Assembly (NCBI GenBank): GCA_026545765.1
Contig: CM048844.1
Location: 7,628,524 to 7,692,523, forward strand
Source: Plantago major
Taxonomy: Eukaryota; Streptophyta; Magnoliopsida; Lamiales; Plantaginaceae
Reading direction: 5' to 3'
Length of the DNA stretch: 64,000 bases
The position numbers and the translations under genes were made by a program. Positions 23,641 through 34,094 of the stretch are shown here, piece after piece (position 1 is the first letter of the stretch; every line of letters starts with the position of its first letter). The notes under the pieces are model-generated. The model saw only the letters and a list, made by a program, of their open reading frames with translations. It was not told where the DNA came from and ran no database searches.

Positions 23641-24696
23641 TGACTAGAACCAGGGATTTGGTGAACTTGGTGATGACTTTTTCAGCAAATTTCTCATATC
23701 ACGGAGAAGAATATATACCCCTAGAACCTTGTATATGTTGATTCCAGTTGACATGATCCCCTTCTTTACTTTTGCCGGGAGCTTTCTCCCGCCTCTGGCT
23801 GCCTCAAGAAGTAACAACGCCAACGCACCACTATCCATAGCAGGAAGAGGAAGAATATTCACCATCGCAGTGGTCAAATTCGTTACAACAGCAAATCTGT
23901 AAAGATTGGCTAAATCTGATATCCCAATTTCAGCCCCATGAGCAATTGCGCCAATAGGACCATATATATCACTAGCAGTCTGATTCAGAAATGCATCTCT
24001 TAAGACAGCCAACATACGCCTAGTGTAAAACAAAAGGTATACCCTTGGGATATCAAATACTTGCAACAGGTTCTCCGGCTTGAGCTTTGAGACCTCAACA
24101 TTAGACCGCAAACGTAAACCTAGACGTCCAGTTTCCTCATTAGGTGTAACATCAACTACAACCCCCCCCCCCCCCCCCCCAATCTTGAATATAACTTTTC
24201 TTTTATGTCTTTTCCTAATCTCATCCATCACTTCCGAAATCATACTTGGCCCTGTTTTCATAATCTCCACATCATCAATGCCTAGAATAAGGTAGGCAAG
24301 CAAAATATTAGCTATGAAACCTCCTGAAATAACCAGAGCCCTGTCGAAAATCGGCCTATTCTGAAACAAATCCCGTCACCACTATAACGATCAGTACCAG
24401 TAAACTCGACAAATCCATTCAGAAGAATCAGTCTAAACATATTATTTTTGAAATTAAATTTGCAAATTTTTGGACCAAATCCAACTGAAAATTTACTCAC
24501 ACGTATACCCTGAAGAGAATAGATGACCGATTTCATGAACTATTATATTATGATGGCGCTTAAAACACACAACAGCTGGCAGTGCGCTTCGGAACCCACC
24601 AAAATCCAGTCCTCCAATAGACAAAGTTTGAAATCGTTTCCCCCTTTCTGTTAAGAAACTGTTCTTGAACACAAATAGAGTGCTGGTTTTGAACAT
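23641..24696 (-). pseudogene. ARASP-like chloroplast site-2 protease pseudogene
   Basis: On the minus strand the pieces match plant ARASP-type intramembrane zinc metalloproteases in order: the zinc motif HEIGH (in VHEIGHLF), VSKFSVGFGP, FQNRPIFDRALVISGGFIAN, a short remnant of the PDZ region (KTGPSMISEV), SDIYGPIGAIAHGAE, the second catalytic motif NILPLPAMDSG (normally LPALDGG) and LEAARGGRKLP. The parts lie in different frames: a shift falls near 24370 and most of the PDZ domain is deleted. A run of 19 C (24162..24180) encodes a glycine run in place of the normal sequence. The mix of a kept active site and broken frames indicates a relic; S2P proteases would act in the plastid membrane. Confidence 0.82.
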
Positions 24697-24830
24697 GGAG
24701 TGAAACTTACAGATTCGGGGAAAAGGGGTTTTGTTTTGACAGGAGAGGCTGTTCTTGGGTTCGACAGGAGTGGAAGTTTTGAATATGGATTAAAAAATTA
24801 CAGGTTTAGAGAAATGGGTTCTTGTTGTTA
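24687..24830 (-). repeat. Direct duplication upstream of the protease pseudogene
   Basis: Two copies about 87 bases apart share GTTTTGAA-ATGGA-T-AAA and TTACAG-TT--G-GAAA-GGGTT. The duplication covers the probable former N-terminal region and has no open frame of its own. Confidence 0.5.
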
Positions 24831-25144
24831 CCGGGAATGGCGGTTTTGAAGTTGAGAGATAAATCATCTTTATAGAATTCGATCTTAGTGAAACAGCAGG
24901 AAAATGAATGATCAATGATGTGGAGGTTTTTTTACTTTTTAACCAAACAAATCGGCTTTGGGGAAATTTTCGAGAAAATCCGTAATTTGGTCCAGTTTAC
25001 TTGTGTTGTTAAATTTTTCTGTTTAAAACCCTTTTTTTTCAGTCCCATAAATGTATTTACTTCTTCTGTTTTCATTGATTCGCTTATAATATACTGGAAT
25101 ATAAGTAAAAAGAGAAGATGAAGGTTTTTCACTTAAATTAGGAG
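24831..25144. other. Short intergenic stretch before the LINE
   Basis: T-rich sequence with two small opposing frames and no recognised feature. Confidence 0.4.
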
Positions 25145-25243
25145 ATGGCTCCTAAGAAAACTCCAGCCGCCGTCCCACCCCGTCCCCGTGGACGCCCGTG
25201 AAAATCAGGGCTCACGGAGGCGCCTGGTGGCTCATTTGATCCC

Positions 25244-26242
25244 TTGGCCGGAGCTGTTGACGTAGAGCCCGTCGTTGACTTGGTTGTCGACCCTGTTTTG
25301 GACTCCCAACACCCTTCGACCGCCGCGCCGCCACCGACTACCCTTCAACCTTCACCCCCTGTTCCCTCTGAACCAGATCCGCCCGATCAGACTCCCCTGG
25401 ACGTGACTGAATTGATTTCAGATCCGCCTGACCTTTCTGCTCAATCGATTCAGCCTATAGAGCCCCTTCCTTCTACTGCGAATCCGGCGGTGGACATGAC
25501 TGAATTGGTTTCCGGTCCGCCTGACCCTTCTGCTCAATCGATTCAAACTATAGAGCCCCTTCCTTCTGCTGTGATTCCGGTGGTGGCAGACACCCGTATT
25601 TGGGTGGACGTGATTAAAGGTAATCGGCTCCCTCAACAGGGCCGTGGAATAAAATATATTGCCCCGACTATCGTGGATGGAGACCTGGAAATTGTGATTG
25701 ATGATAATGATGTTGCTTCCGAATTAAAATTCTGGGAAAACACCTTGATTTTCTTTGTGCTTGGAGGAGACTTATCGATGAACGCTATCAAGCAATTCAT
25801 GATAAAAAACTGGCAATTTGTGAAACTACCGGAACTATATTATAACGAAGAAGGCTACTACTTTCTAGTTCGGTTCCATTCAGCAGAGGACAAGAATGAG
25901 GTTTTAAAACGCGAGTCCTACTCGATTTTTGGTATGCATATCTTCCTCCGTCAATGGACACAAAATTTCTCATTGAAGGATGACCTACTTCGGGTTATGC
26001 CAGTCTGGGTTAAATTTCCACAATTGCCGCTTCATCTGTGGGGAGATAGAAGCATTGGAAAAATTGCTAGTGCCATTGAAAAGCCATTGTTTACTGACGA
26101 GTGTACAGCTCGCAAACTTCGGGTTACCTATGCTCGTGTTTTGATTGAGGTCGACGTTACAAAGGAGCTCCGCAAATCGATACCTATTGTCGATAACAAG
26201 GGTAAGAAGATTGTGCAATCTGTCGAATATGAATGGTCTTGA
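25244..26242 (+). pseudogene. LINE ORF1 (DUF4283-type RNA-binding protein), broken
   Basis: The open part encodes a proline-rich N-terminus with two tandem copies of a unit of about 30 residues (TELISDPPDLSAQSIQ then TELVSGPPDPSAQSIQ), then a DUF4283-like domain (LSMNAIKQFMIKNW, WVKFPQLPLHLW). After residue 332 the frame is lost and the zinc-knuckle remnant EKCQQIGHVC follows in another frame at about 26250. The frame is also open upstream to 25202, where the TGA cuts it from the ATG at 25145. Confidence 0.78.
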
Positions 26243-26639
26243 CTTTACTGAGAAGTGTCAGCAAATTGGACATGTTTGCGAACACGAACCCGGAGGCGAT
26301 CACGGAGCCACCCGCCCGACTCAAACTACTCGGGCTTTGCTCCCGATCCGCTTCCTAGGCACCGTCACACGGGTGCTGGGCAATGGGTGGCCCGGCCTAA
26401 TGCAATAGCTAGGCCCCCGAATCAGCACGTGAATCAGGATGCTCCACCTAGCACGCTGAATCAGCCGGCTGAGGGATGGACCATTACCTTTCGACCGGTG
26501 GACCGGATGCATCATCATCGACCTCGGGGACAGCCCCTGCTACTAGAGTGACCGAGACATTACCACCAATCTCAACACAGAACGGGTTCGAGGCTTTAAG
26601 TCAACTGGATGACACTGAAACGCCTCCAACCTGACACCA

Positions 26640-27060
26640 ATGTTAGCCTGGAATACACGGGGGCTGAATAAAGTAGCAAAACATCGTGAGGTTAGCTCCC
26701 GCCTCAATTCACTTAATGTTAATATTGCTACTTTACTTGAAACTCGGGTCAAGGAACCGAATGCTATACAAATCAGGGCTCGTTTTGGAAATAAATGGAC
26801 CTACCAGGATAACTATACCACCACCCGAATGGGCGTATTTGGATTCTCTGGAATGATCAGCGGATTAAGCTACAGGTTCACTCGAAATTGGATCAATTCA
26901 TTCATTGTAGTATCTATGACCTGCAAGATACCCTCTTACAGTGGACCACTTTTGTCTATGCACATAATACGCTGGAAAAGCGAAGAGAACTCTGGTCTGA
27001 CATAGAGAGCATTGCCACGACTATCTCTGGCCCTTGGATGGTGTACAGAAAACTACCAAT
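26640..27060 (+). pseudogene. LINE ORF2 endonuclease fragment
   Basis: MLAWNTRGLNKVAKHREVSS and TLLETRVKEPNA match the start of the AP-endonuclease domain of plant LINE ORF2. The frame changes near 26850-26890, after which DQFIHCSIYDLQDTLLQW, TFVYAHNTLEKRRELW and GPWMVY continue in the next frame. Homology ends just before the expected GDFN catalytic motif. No reverse transcriptase follows. Confidence 0.82.
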
Positions 27061-28480
27061 TCAACATTTACCAAACGAGTTTGAAGATATTTGAACTAGA
27101 GTAATCGTGGGTCATCAATCCGCGATCCTTAACCAAACGTTTTAGAGAATCTTTGAACGAGAGTATTGAATTGAAGGGTTTTTACGAAGATCTTTGAACG
27201 AGCCTAACCTATATGAACGATTTCAAACCCTAGAAGCGAATACGCAAAGCTATCACGCAACTACCATGCTCGGAGTGATTTAACTACTCATGAGGGAAGC
27301 AAAGATGAAAGAATGCATGGTATAGATTACGCAAAGCATAAACATGGTGATAATTGTATACAAGATCATACAATTCGATAAACAGAAGAAAACATGAATT
27401 GAAGATAAACAATAGAGAGTTATCAATAATTACCAATAATTCGATCCCGATGGTTCTTACAAGAGGTAAACCAAGCTCCAAAGATCAATCAATCAATGTC
27501 AAAACCTAGTTCTAGCAGCTTTTTTCTATGAAAAAATCGAGTATAAGAAGTTATGGCAAATGAAGACCTAATTCTAACCTAAAAAGGAAAAAATATGCTG
27601 AATCTGGGCCTCGCGAGAAACCCCGTGTAGCTCCTCTTTTTGCCTCGTAAAATCTCGCCGCGGCGCAAAATATATCCATTCGCCGCGGCGAGCTTAAAAC
27701 CTCCGTAACTTTTTCCACAGACAGAATTTTTCGATACTTCCAAAACTATAATTGTAGCCCTTTGAATTATATTTCCGTGGCCACTTAGCTCAGGTCAATC
27801 GGGTATCATATGAGAGAGTTATGGCCAAAATGGATAGACTGCTCTGTAAAACTTCACTTTTGCAAGCTTCGCTAAAACGGCTCTCAAATCTTTGTCCGAA
27901 CTCCGAATCCACTTCCGTTTTCGCCCAGTTACTCTACATTCAAAGATATAGAACCAAAGTTTTCACTCTGATTTTCACCTTCGGGACACAAAAATCCTAC
28001 AAAATATAAACAAAGCACCAAAGTATAAAAACGCACAAAGACACTATAAAACCATAAACAAAGACTAACAAAGATATTAATTATCTTCATATACTTCTTG
28101 TATTATTTGTAACTAGGTGCCACAATAATACGCGTAGCGTGTTCTAGTTTATTATTGTTCGGTAGTTCACGAATTGTTCGCGAACAAATTAAATATATAA
28201 TATAATTAAACAATATATTATATAACTATTAATAATTATAAAATATAATTAAATAATACACAATATGTGAACCACAATACATATGAAATGTTATTGTAAT
28301 TTTTTTTTTGTTTATGTAATGGTTTTAGGACATTTTAGTTAGATTTTTTTTATTTTTATTGTATTATATCCTATTTTATGTATTTGACGAATCGAACATT
28401 AACGAACGAACATTAACAAACGAAATCAAACTTTCTGAATCCAACTGATCACCATTGATGGACTCAATCCCATGGCCTGC
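27061..28480. other. Unclassified repeat-like intergenic DNA
   Basis: No gene is recognised. 27640..28030 has the look of a retroelement 3' or LTR segment but I could not find its partner. Two copies of the palindrome CGCCGCGGCG lie at about 27656 and 27691. From 28180 to 28440 the sequence is extremely AT-rich. Confidence 0.45.
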
Positions 28481-28543
28481 CAAAGAAGCCCAATCAAGCG
28501 AAGCTTGTAGAAAGCACCAGCGAACTGTAGATTTCTCCATTAG

Positions 28544-28614
28544 TTTCTGAATTCTGGAAACTACGCGTAACTAACCGCTAGATACGTCATCTCCAGTCCA
28601 CTTCTGTATATATA
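28544..28614 (+). promoter_or_regulatory. Heat-shock element and TATA box of small HSP copy 1
   Basis: TTTCTGAATTCTGGAAAC contains alternating TTC and GAA units in the arrangement bound by heat-shock factors. A TATATATA box follows at 28607..28614, about 130 bases before the start codon. This supports heat-inducible transcription of the gene at 28743. Confidence 0.7.
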
Positions 28615-28742
28615 CACACACCGCTTTCACAATCTTCATCATCTCAACGAAATTAGTATCTCTCAAAAAAACCAAAATCACTCTACACGAGTTCTCTGAA
28701 AAATCTGAAGAAACAGTTCAATTCGAAGCAAAATCTGAAAAA

Positions 28743-29216
28743 ATGTCTCTGATTCCAAGCTTATTCGGCAACAACAACAGGCGCAGCAACATGTTCGATC
28801 CATTCTCACTTGAGGTTTGGGATCCATTTGAAGGAATTCTCTCTTCTAACTTCTCCGGTTCGGCTCGAGAAACTTCGGCTTTCGCAGGTGCTCGGATCGA
28901 CTGGAAGGAGACTCCGGAGGCACACGTGTTCAAGGCAGATGTGCCTGGGCTGAAGAAGGAAGAGGTGAAGGTCGAGGTTGAAGATGGAGGTGTCCTGCAA
29001 ATCAGTGGCGAGAGGAACAAAGAGCAGGAAGAGAAGAATGACACCTGGCACCGAATCGAGCGTAGCAGCGGCAAGTTCATGAGGCGATTCAGGCTGCCTG
29101 AGAATGCCAAATTGGAGCAGATCAAGGCTAACATGGAGAATGGAGTGCTCACTGTTACTGTTCCCAAAGAGGAGCTCAAGAAGCCCGAGGTCAAGTCTAT
29201 TGACATCTCTGGTTGA
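28743..29216 (+). CDS. Cytosolic class I small heat-shock protein, copy 1
   Basis: A 157-residue intronless gene (about 17.8 kDa class). It is an ATP-independent chaperone of the cytosol that holds unfolding proteins during heat stress. The class I N-terminal motif SLIPSLFG is followed by VWDPF, the alpha-crystallin domain spans about residues 50-143 ([40 protein letters not shown]), and the C-terminal IDI (I-x-I) anchor precedes SG. It differs from copies 2 and 3 at residue 17 (M rather than I) and by one silent change at codon 7. The minus-strand 162-residue frame is only a shadow. Its 3' flank is shared with copy 3, its promoter is not. Confidence 0.97.
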   Translation: MSLIPSLFGNNNRRSNMFDPFSLEVWDPFEGILSSNFSGSARETSAFAGARIDWKETPEAHVFKADVPGLKKEEVKVEVEDGGVLQISGERNKEQEEKNDTWHRIERSSGKFMRRFRLPENAKLEQIKANMENGVLTVTVPKEELKKPEVKSIDISG

Positions 29217-29788
29217 ACAATTGAGTCCTGGAAATGTGCTATGGTCGATTTACTTCGTATCGGTTGGATGTAATGTCTTCTGATATCTGATATTGACGAT
29301 GATAATAATCTCTGATTGGTGCTGTAGTTTTAGTATGTTTCTGGACTTGCTGTAGTTTTAGTATGTTTCTTATCGTAGTATATAATCCTACAATTATCCA
29401 CATACTCAGACTCTATATATCGCGATTGAATTTATGCAAGCATTGGTTTATACATTCCTTTTAATATCAACTACAGGGATGATTGTTTCGCAAAATTATT
29501 AATTCATGCGTTGTTAGCTTGTAAGGAGGGATTCATGTAACCACAAATAGAGACTAAAGCAAGTGTTTGGATACCAAGAGTGTGTTGAAGGAGTACAAAT
29601 TGTTTGAGCTCTACTTAGGAGAAATGGAAAAATGACCGAGCTCTTGATTTCTAGTCAACAAATATTATTCCCAAAATTTCAATATTCTGCAAAATCAATC
29701 CGGTTTTAAATTGCAAAAGGTCCTACTAATTCACCAATTTACCCTGCATCTGGGACGTTGAAAGCATCTTCTTAATTCTCATCTGCAA
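29217..29788 (+). repeat. 3' flank type A, duplicated downstream of small HSP copy 3
   Basis: I saw no difference between this block and 55225..55796. The offset is 26008 bases at both the coding start and the end of the block, so no net insertion or deletion has occurred over about 1,046 bases. Homology ends exactly where the TTAGTTTCA array begins. Confidence 0.85.
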
Positions 29789-29798
29789 AATAGTATTA

Positions 29799-30775
29799 GT
29801 TTCAGGTTCATTAAAGTTAGTTGGACTTTCAGGTTCATTAAACTTAGTTTCAGGAACTCAGAAAGTTAGTTTCAGGTTCATTAAATTTAGTTTAAGGGCC
29901 AACAATGTTAGTTTCATAACAAAATAGTATTAGTTTCAGCATCATTTGTAGTAGTTTCAGCATCATTAGTATTAGTTTCAAGAACTCAGAAATTTAGTTT
30001 CAGGTTCACTAAAGTTAGTTTCAGGGTCCACAATCTTAGTTTCATTGGTTTCAATATTAGTTTAATTGGTTTCAGTCAGTTTCACCAACACCATTAGTTT
30101 TGGCATTTGTTTTAGCGCATCGTCAGTGTTATAAGTTTCAACACTAAGTGTGTTAGTTTCAAAAGTTAGTTTCAGCAATAACAATGTTGGTTTCACTAGT
30201 TTCAGTTGAAGCCAACATAATAATCGACATGAGTGTTAGTTTCACCGATAAATATTATTTACAATGTTACTTTAATTGGTTTCAGTTAGTTTCACCAACA
30301 CCATTAGTTTCAGCATTTGTTTTAAAATCAATAATAATATTAATTTCATTAGTTTCAGCATCACCGGTGTTAGTTTCAGCACCAAATGTGTTAGTTTCAT
30401 TAGTTTCAGTACCAAATGTGTTAGTTTCAACATTAACGGTGTTAGTTTCAGTTGAAACCAACATCATAATCGACATGTGTGTTAGTTTCAGTAGCAAGTA
30501 TTAGTTTCAATGTTAGTTTAATTGGTTTCAATTAGTTTCACCAACACCACTCGTTTCGACATTTTTCCGCATAACTTGTGTTTGTTTCAGCATCATCGAT
30601 GTTAGTTTCAACACCATTGTGTTAGTTTCAAAAGTTAGTTTCAACATGAACAGTGTTAGTTTCATAAGTTTTAGTTGAAACCAACGTCATAATAGTCATG
30701 GGTGTTAGTTTCAACGGTAAATATTAGATTCAATGTTAGTTTAATTGGTTTCAGGTGGTCAGTTAGTTTCATTGA
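29799..30775 (+). repeat. Degenerate TTAGTTTCA tandem array
   Basis: About 1 kb is built from the core TTAGTTTCA repeated at irregular intervals and mixed with short spacers such as GGTTCATTAAA, ACACCATTAG and GTTGAAACCAACAT. A higher-order unit of roughly 230-240 bases is visible from the recurring GTTGAAACCAACATCATAAT segment (near 30206, 30446 and 30670). The repeat creates an in-frame V-S-rich open frame at 30184..30504, which I treat as a by-product. Confidence 0.85.
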
Positions 30776-30949
30776 TAGTCAAAATATTATTCAAATACAA
30801 TTAGTTAGTAATTGATTAGCACTTTAATTAGATGAGTATATGTAAAAAAAAAATAGTTAAATATAAGTAGTTCGTAATTAATTAACACTAATGGATGTCA
30901 ATTATGTTATCAAACCCAATATAGCGAGAATTTGAAATCCACTTGATTA

Positions 30950-31185
30950 GAATTTAGGGCACCAAAAAATAGATTGGACTTTTTTGTGAGAGTTTATAAG
31001 ATTTTAGGGCACAAAAAATAGATTGGACTTTTTTGTAAGAATTATTAGATTTTAGGGCACCAAAAATAGATTGGACTTTTTTTGTAAGAGTTTATTAGAT
31101 TTTAGGGCACCAAAAATATATTGGACTTTTTTGTAAGAGTTTATTAGATTTTAGGGCACCAAAAATAGATTGGACTTTTTTGCTA
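30950..31185 (+). repeat. Tandem repeat of about 50 bp, five copies
   Basis: Five adjacent copies contain TTTAGGGCACCAAAAATAGA, then TTGGACTTTTTTGTAAGAG and TTTATTAGAT, with small differences. The array ends about 70 bases from the truncated end of the PDI gene. Confidence 0.88.
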
Positions 31186-31254
31186 GACTTATATGTTAGT
31201 ACACCATCTAAAGTGGCATCTTTATGTAATTTCCCAACAAAAAATGGTAACTTG

Positions 31255-32989
31255 TTACATCACCTTTCCCTTGAAGGCCTTGGCAGCCTCTTGGAACTTG
31301 GCATAAGTTTTTTCGGTATCTCTGGCGGTGGCAAAAAGTATTAACTGCAAAATTTGGAAGGAAACCATGAATTTAAGGAAAATGAGAAATGGAACGAATG
31401 CAAAACAGAATGTTTCGTGTATAAAGTAAAAGAAAACTAGCATAGGATACCTGTCTCTTGATTGGATTCTCAAACAATACGGGAGCACTTTCACGAGTAA
31501 AATTGGTGATAAGAGGAAGCTTGTTCTCAAACACAAATTCAGCTATTGCTGCTCTAGTGAACTGACCACCTGTATACGAAAGGATTAACTGGTGAGAATG
31601 ATCTTAGAACCTCCCATTTCAAAAGTTACGGAACTGAGGGAATATACTAACCAAAATGGTTAACTTTTTCAGCTTCTTTCTTTATAATGACCAGTGCTGG
31701 ACGTTTGACAGTTGGATCAATGTGGAAGAGCCTCGCCACATCTGCAGAGGTCGTCTGGTAAAAGCTAACATCATCTTCTATGTTTGAAGCAGCAGCAAGT
31801 TCCTCAGTCTCTGAGCCCTACAATTTCCACCCACCACATTTTATTCACAGAAGAATTGGAAACCCCAAAAAAACGCAACTAACAATGCATGTACACCACC
31901 AGGAAGTAAGTAGATAACAATTTAACACCATGTGAAGGGCAATAGATATTATACCACCAAACTCTCCAGATAACCCAAAACAATCTTGTCCTCCGCAGCT
32001 AAGAGGCGTTCTGCCTCTTCAGTTGCTGTAACATTATGCAAAGCCGGGCCTATTTTTTTCTTCAACCAAGTAACAATAGCATCCCTGCAACATAAGCCAT
32101 CACATTCCAATTAAAATTCATCTGTCAACCACTCAGCTAAGCTTTTTAGACAGTCAGCTGCACTATTTCCAGGCTTCAGCAAAAATGATACTAATCGCAA
32201 CTGTTTCCGATTCTTATTAAAATTCATCTGTCAAGTAGCAAATGCCACTCAGCTAAGTTTTTTAGACAGTCAGCTGCACTATCTCCAGGCTATAGACTAA
32301 TTGCAATTGTTTCCCAATTTAGAGAATCCGTTCCAAGCATACTAATCAATTGACTTCCTATAACATTTGATGTGCAACAAATCCAACTGCTAATCACATT
32401 AACATAAACCACATAGCAGGAGCCTAAATTTAAACGCATTAGACCTAAACAACTCAAAATCAAAGCTAATCTCATCTTACTTGTTCCGTTGACCAGGATA
32501 GGGCTTATGCACTCCATCAGCAAAGAAGAAAATCGTCGGAAACCCTTGCACATCGAACTTCTGCCCTAACTCCGCCTCCTCAGTAGCATCAACCTTCGCA
32601 AGCGCCACCGGCTCATCCTTCAGCTCCGTCGCAGCTGCCGCATACTCCGGCGCCAACGCCTCACAATGCCCACACCAAGGAGCATAGAATTCAACCATCA
32701 CGAACCTGTTCTTCTCAACAAATTCACTAAAATTGGCCTGGTTCAGCACCACCACATGCGTCTCGTCCACATCCGGCGCGATATAGCTGTCACCGTCGTT
32801 CTCCGGCGGCGCATCGTCTTCTAGTAGATCGTCGTAATTCTCGTAATCCCTAGGGTAGCCTTCGACGTGGTGCTGTTCTTCTAGGAAGCTGAGATCTTCA
32901 TCCTGGTCGGATTTTGATGAGGTAATTGAAATGTTGGAGCAAATTAAGCAGAGAAAGAGTGAGAAGATGATCAGCTGTTGCTTAGCCAT
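31255..32989 (-). CDS. PDI-like protein disulfide isomerase, C-terminally truncated
   Basis: Five exons, complement(join(31255..31344,31451..31569,31652..31817,31955..32084,32481..32989)), encode 337 residues. The full family member forms and rearranges disulfides in the ER lumen. Present are a signal peptide (MAKQQLIIFSLFLCLICS), an acidic linker, the first thioredoxin domain with active site WCGHC (residues 105-109) and the redox-inactive b domain. The product stops at FKGKVM, where PDI-like 1-3/1-4 proteins continue for about 240 more residues with b', a second CGHC domain and a KDEL-type signal. The last AAG is followed by GTGATG, so the stop may lie in what was an intron whose downstream exons are gone. 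Tandem repeats lie immediately beyond. An ERSE motif lies upstream. Confidence 0.88.
32112..32290 (-). repeat. Tandem duplication inside PDI intron 1
   Basis: ATTAAAATTCATCTGTCAA, then CTCAGCTAAG-TTTTTAGACA and GTCAGCTGCACTAT-TCCAGG, occurs at 32112..32175 and again at 32217..32290. It is an intronic duplication with a period of about 105 bases and no effect on the coding sequence. Confidence 0.8.
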
Positions 32990-33282
32990 TGTTGAGATTG
33001 ACTTGCTCTTCTTCTGCACTGCAATTACTTTTTGCTGTATCAGTTTTTGAAGTTAAGAGTTGTGAAGTGGGAAAAGTGTGAAAGCGGACTGGAGTCTGTG
33101 ATTTGAAGTGGAGATGGTGACTACGAACTGTTTGTCCAGTTTACTTTACTAATCTCAGTCAAAAACTATACTTAATTAATCCGTTTATTTGCTGCGGAAA
33201 TTGCGGATTAACCAAAATTACGTTGGTGTTGGAATTGGATATGGCACGTGTGAAATGTCTATTGGTTCGCGGATGACTGAGG

Positions 33283-33301
33283 CCAATAGTTATCTGCCAC
33301 G
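33283..33301 (+). promoter_or_regulatory. ER stress response element upstream of the PDI gene
   Basis: CCAAT, nine bases, then CCACG: an exact match to the ERSE consensus CCAAT-N9-CCACG. It lies about 300 bases upstream of the PDI start codon, in reverse orientation to the gene. In plants this element mediates induction of ER chaperones by bZIP28/NF-Y during unfolded-protein stress. Confidence 0.7.
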
Positions 33302-34094
33302 TTTAGTTCAAGATATTAGATGTATCAGAGCTAACTGTCTTTGCAACTTCGAATAAAAAAGTCAAACTGCAGTAAAACAGATAGACCTCCCTCCCAATAA
33401 ATTCGTATTTATGTATTTCATTTTTGGTCTCGCATCCATGTGATTTAGGGCTCTGGAAATATGATCTCCAGATAAACTTCTTTAGAGATCTATCAATATT
33501 ATCAAAAAAAAAAAAATGTCTATTTTGCTAACTTCGTATATGAAAAACACCACGTTGACAATATAATACATCGACTAACTTTTTTCATAGTTATCTAAAA
33601 CACATAATTTACCAAAATTATAAATTACCACACAAATCATAAATAATAAACTCCACCCAACTATAATCTAGTCCAAATCAGAACGTTTGTTTGTGGTATA
33701 CTCAAATTGGATTGTTCATTCCATAAAAGCTTTAGGTACTACTGAGGAATAATAAAATGCACTTGTACAGCAGAGGGAAAACTAACCATTACAAGCTACT
33801 CGTATATAAGAACAACTCGAAGAAAAGAACCATCAACTAGCCGTGTAGATGCCACCAAATTTCTTTCTAAACTCAACGAGGTCAAAAAATTGCCCAACAA
33901 ATGTTCCCTGCCCGCTGATTCAAAGCGATTACAATTCGAGGGGAAAAAATGGTTATTCCTTTTACTAATATTTTGTGGTTGTTTAAAGGTACACGATGTA
34001 ATCACTCCAGATTAACATAAGGATTGTATATACAGTATCTAATCTGCAATCACGATGATGCATGATCATGTTGAAAATAATCCATCCAGTGCTG
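33302..34094. other. Intergenic DNA between PDI and the DUF155 gene
   Basis: AT-rich, with a poly-A run near 33505. No gene is recognised; the part closest to 34094 is probably the 3' untranslated region of the DUF155 gene. Confidence 0.5.

Larger units (their letters stand above)
25145..27060 (+). mobile_element. Plant L1-type LINE fragment (ORF1 and start of ORF2)
   Basis: It contains a gag-like ORF1 followed by the start of an endonuclease/reverse-transcriptase ORF2, the order of plant L1-type LINEs. Homology stops near 27055, inside the endonuclease domain, so reverse transcriptase and the 3' end are absent. An in-frame TGA at 25199 after MAPKKTPAAVPPRPRGRP, and frameshifts in both frames, make it inactive. 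LINE insertions usually lose their 5' end, so a copy that keeps the 5' end but lacks the 3' end suggests a later deletion or insertion. Confidence 0.85.

Noticed and set aside
28718-29206. 162-residue minus-strand frame, repeated at 45693 and 54726
   Set aside because: It is exactly antisense to the three small HSP genes and is conserved only because they are.
30184-30504. V-S-rich 106-residue frame
   Set aside because: Direct translation of the TTAGTTTCA array.
29799-30775. Repeat array considered as a CRISPR-like structure
   Set aside because: Units are degenerate and irregularly spaced, there are no unique spacers or cas genes, and this is a plant nuclear genome.
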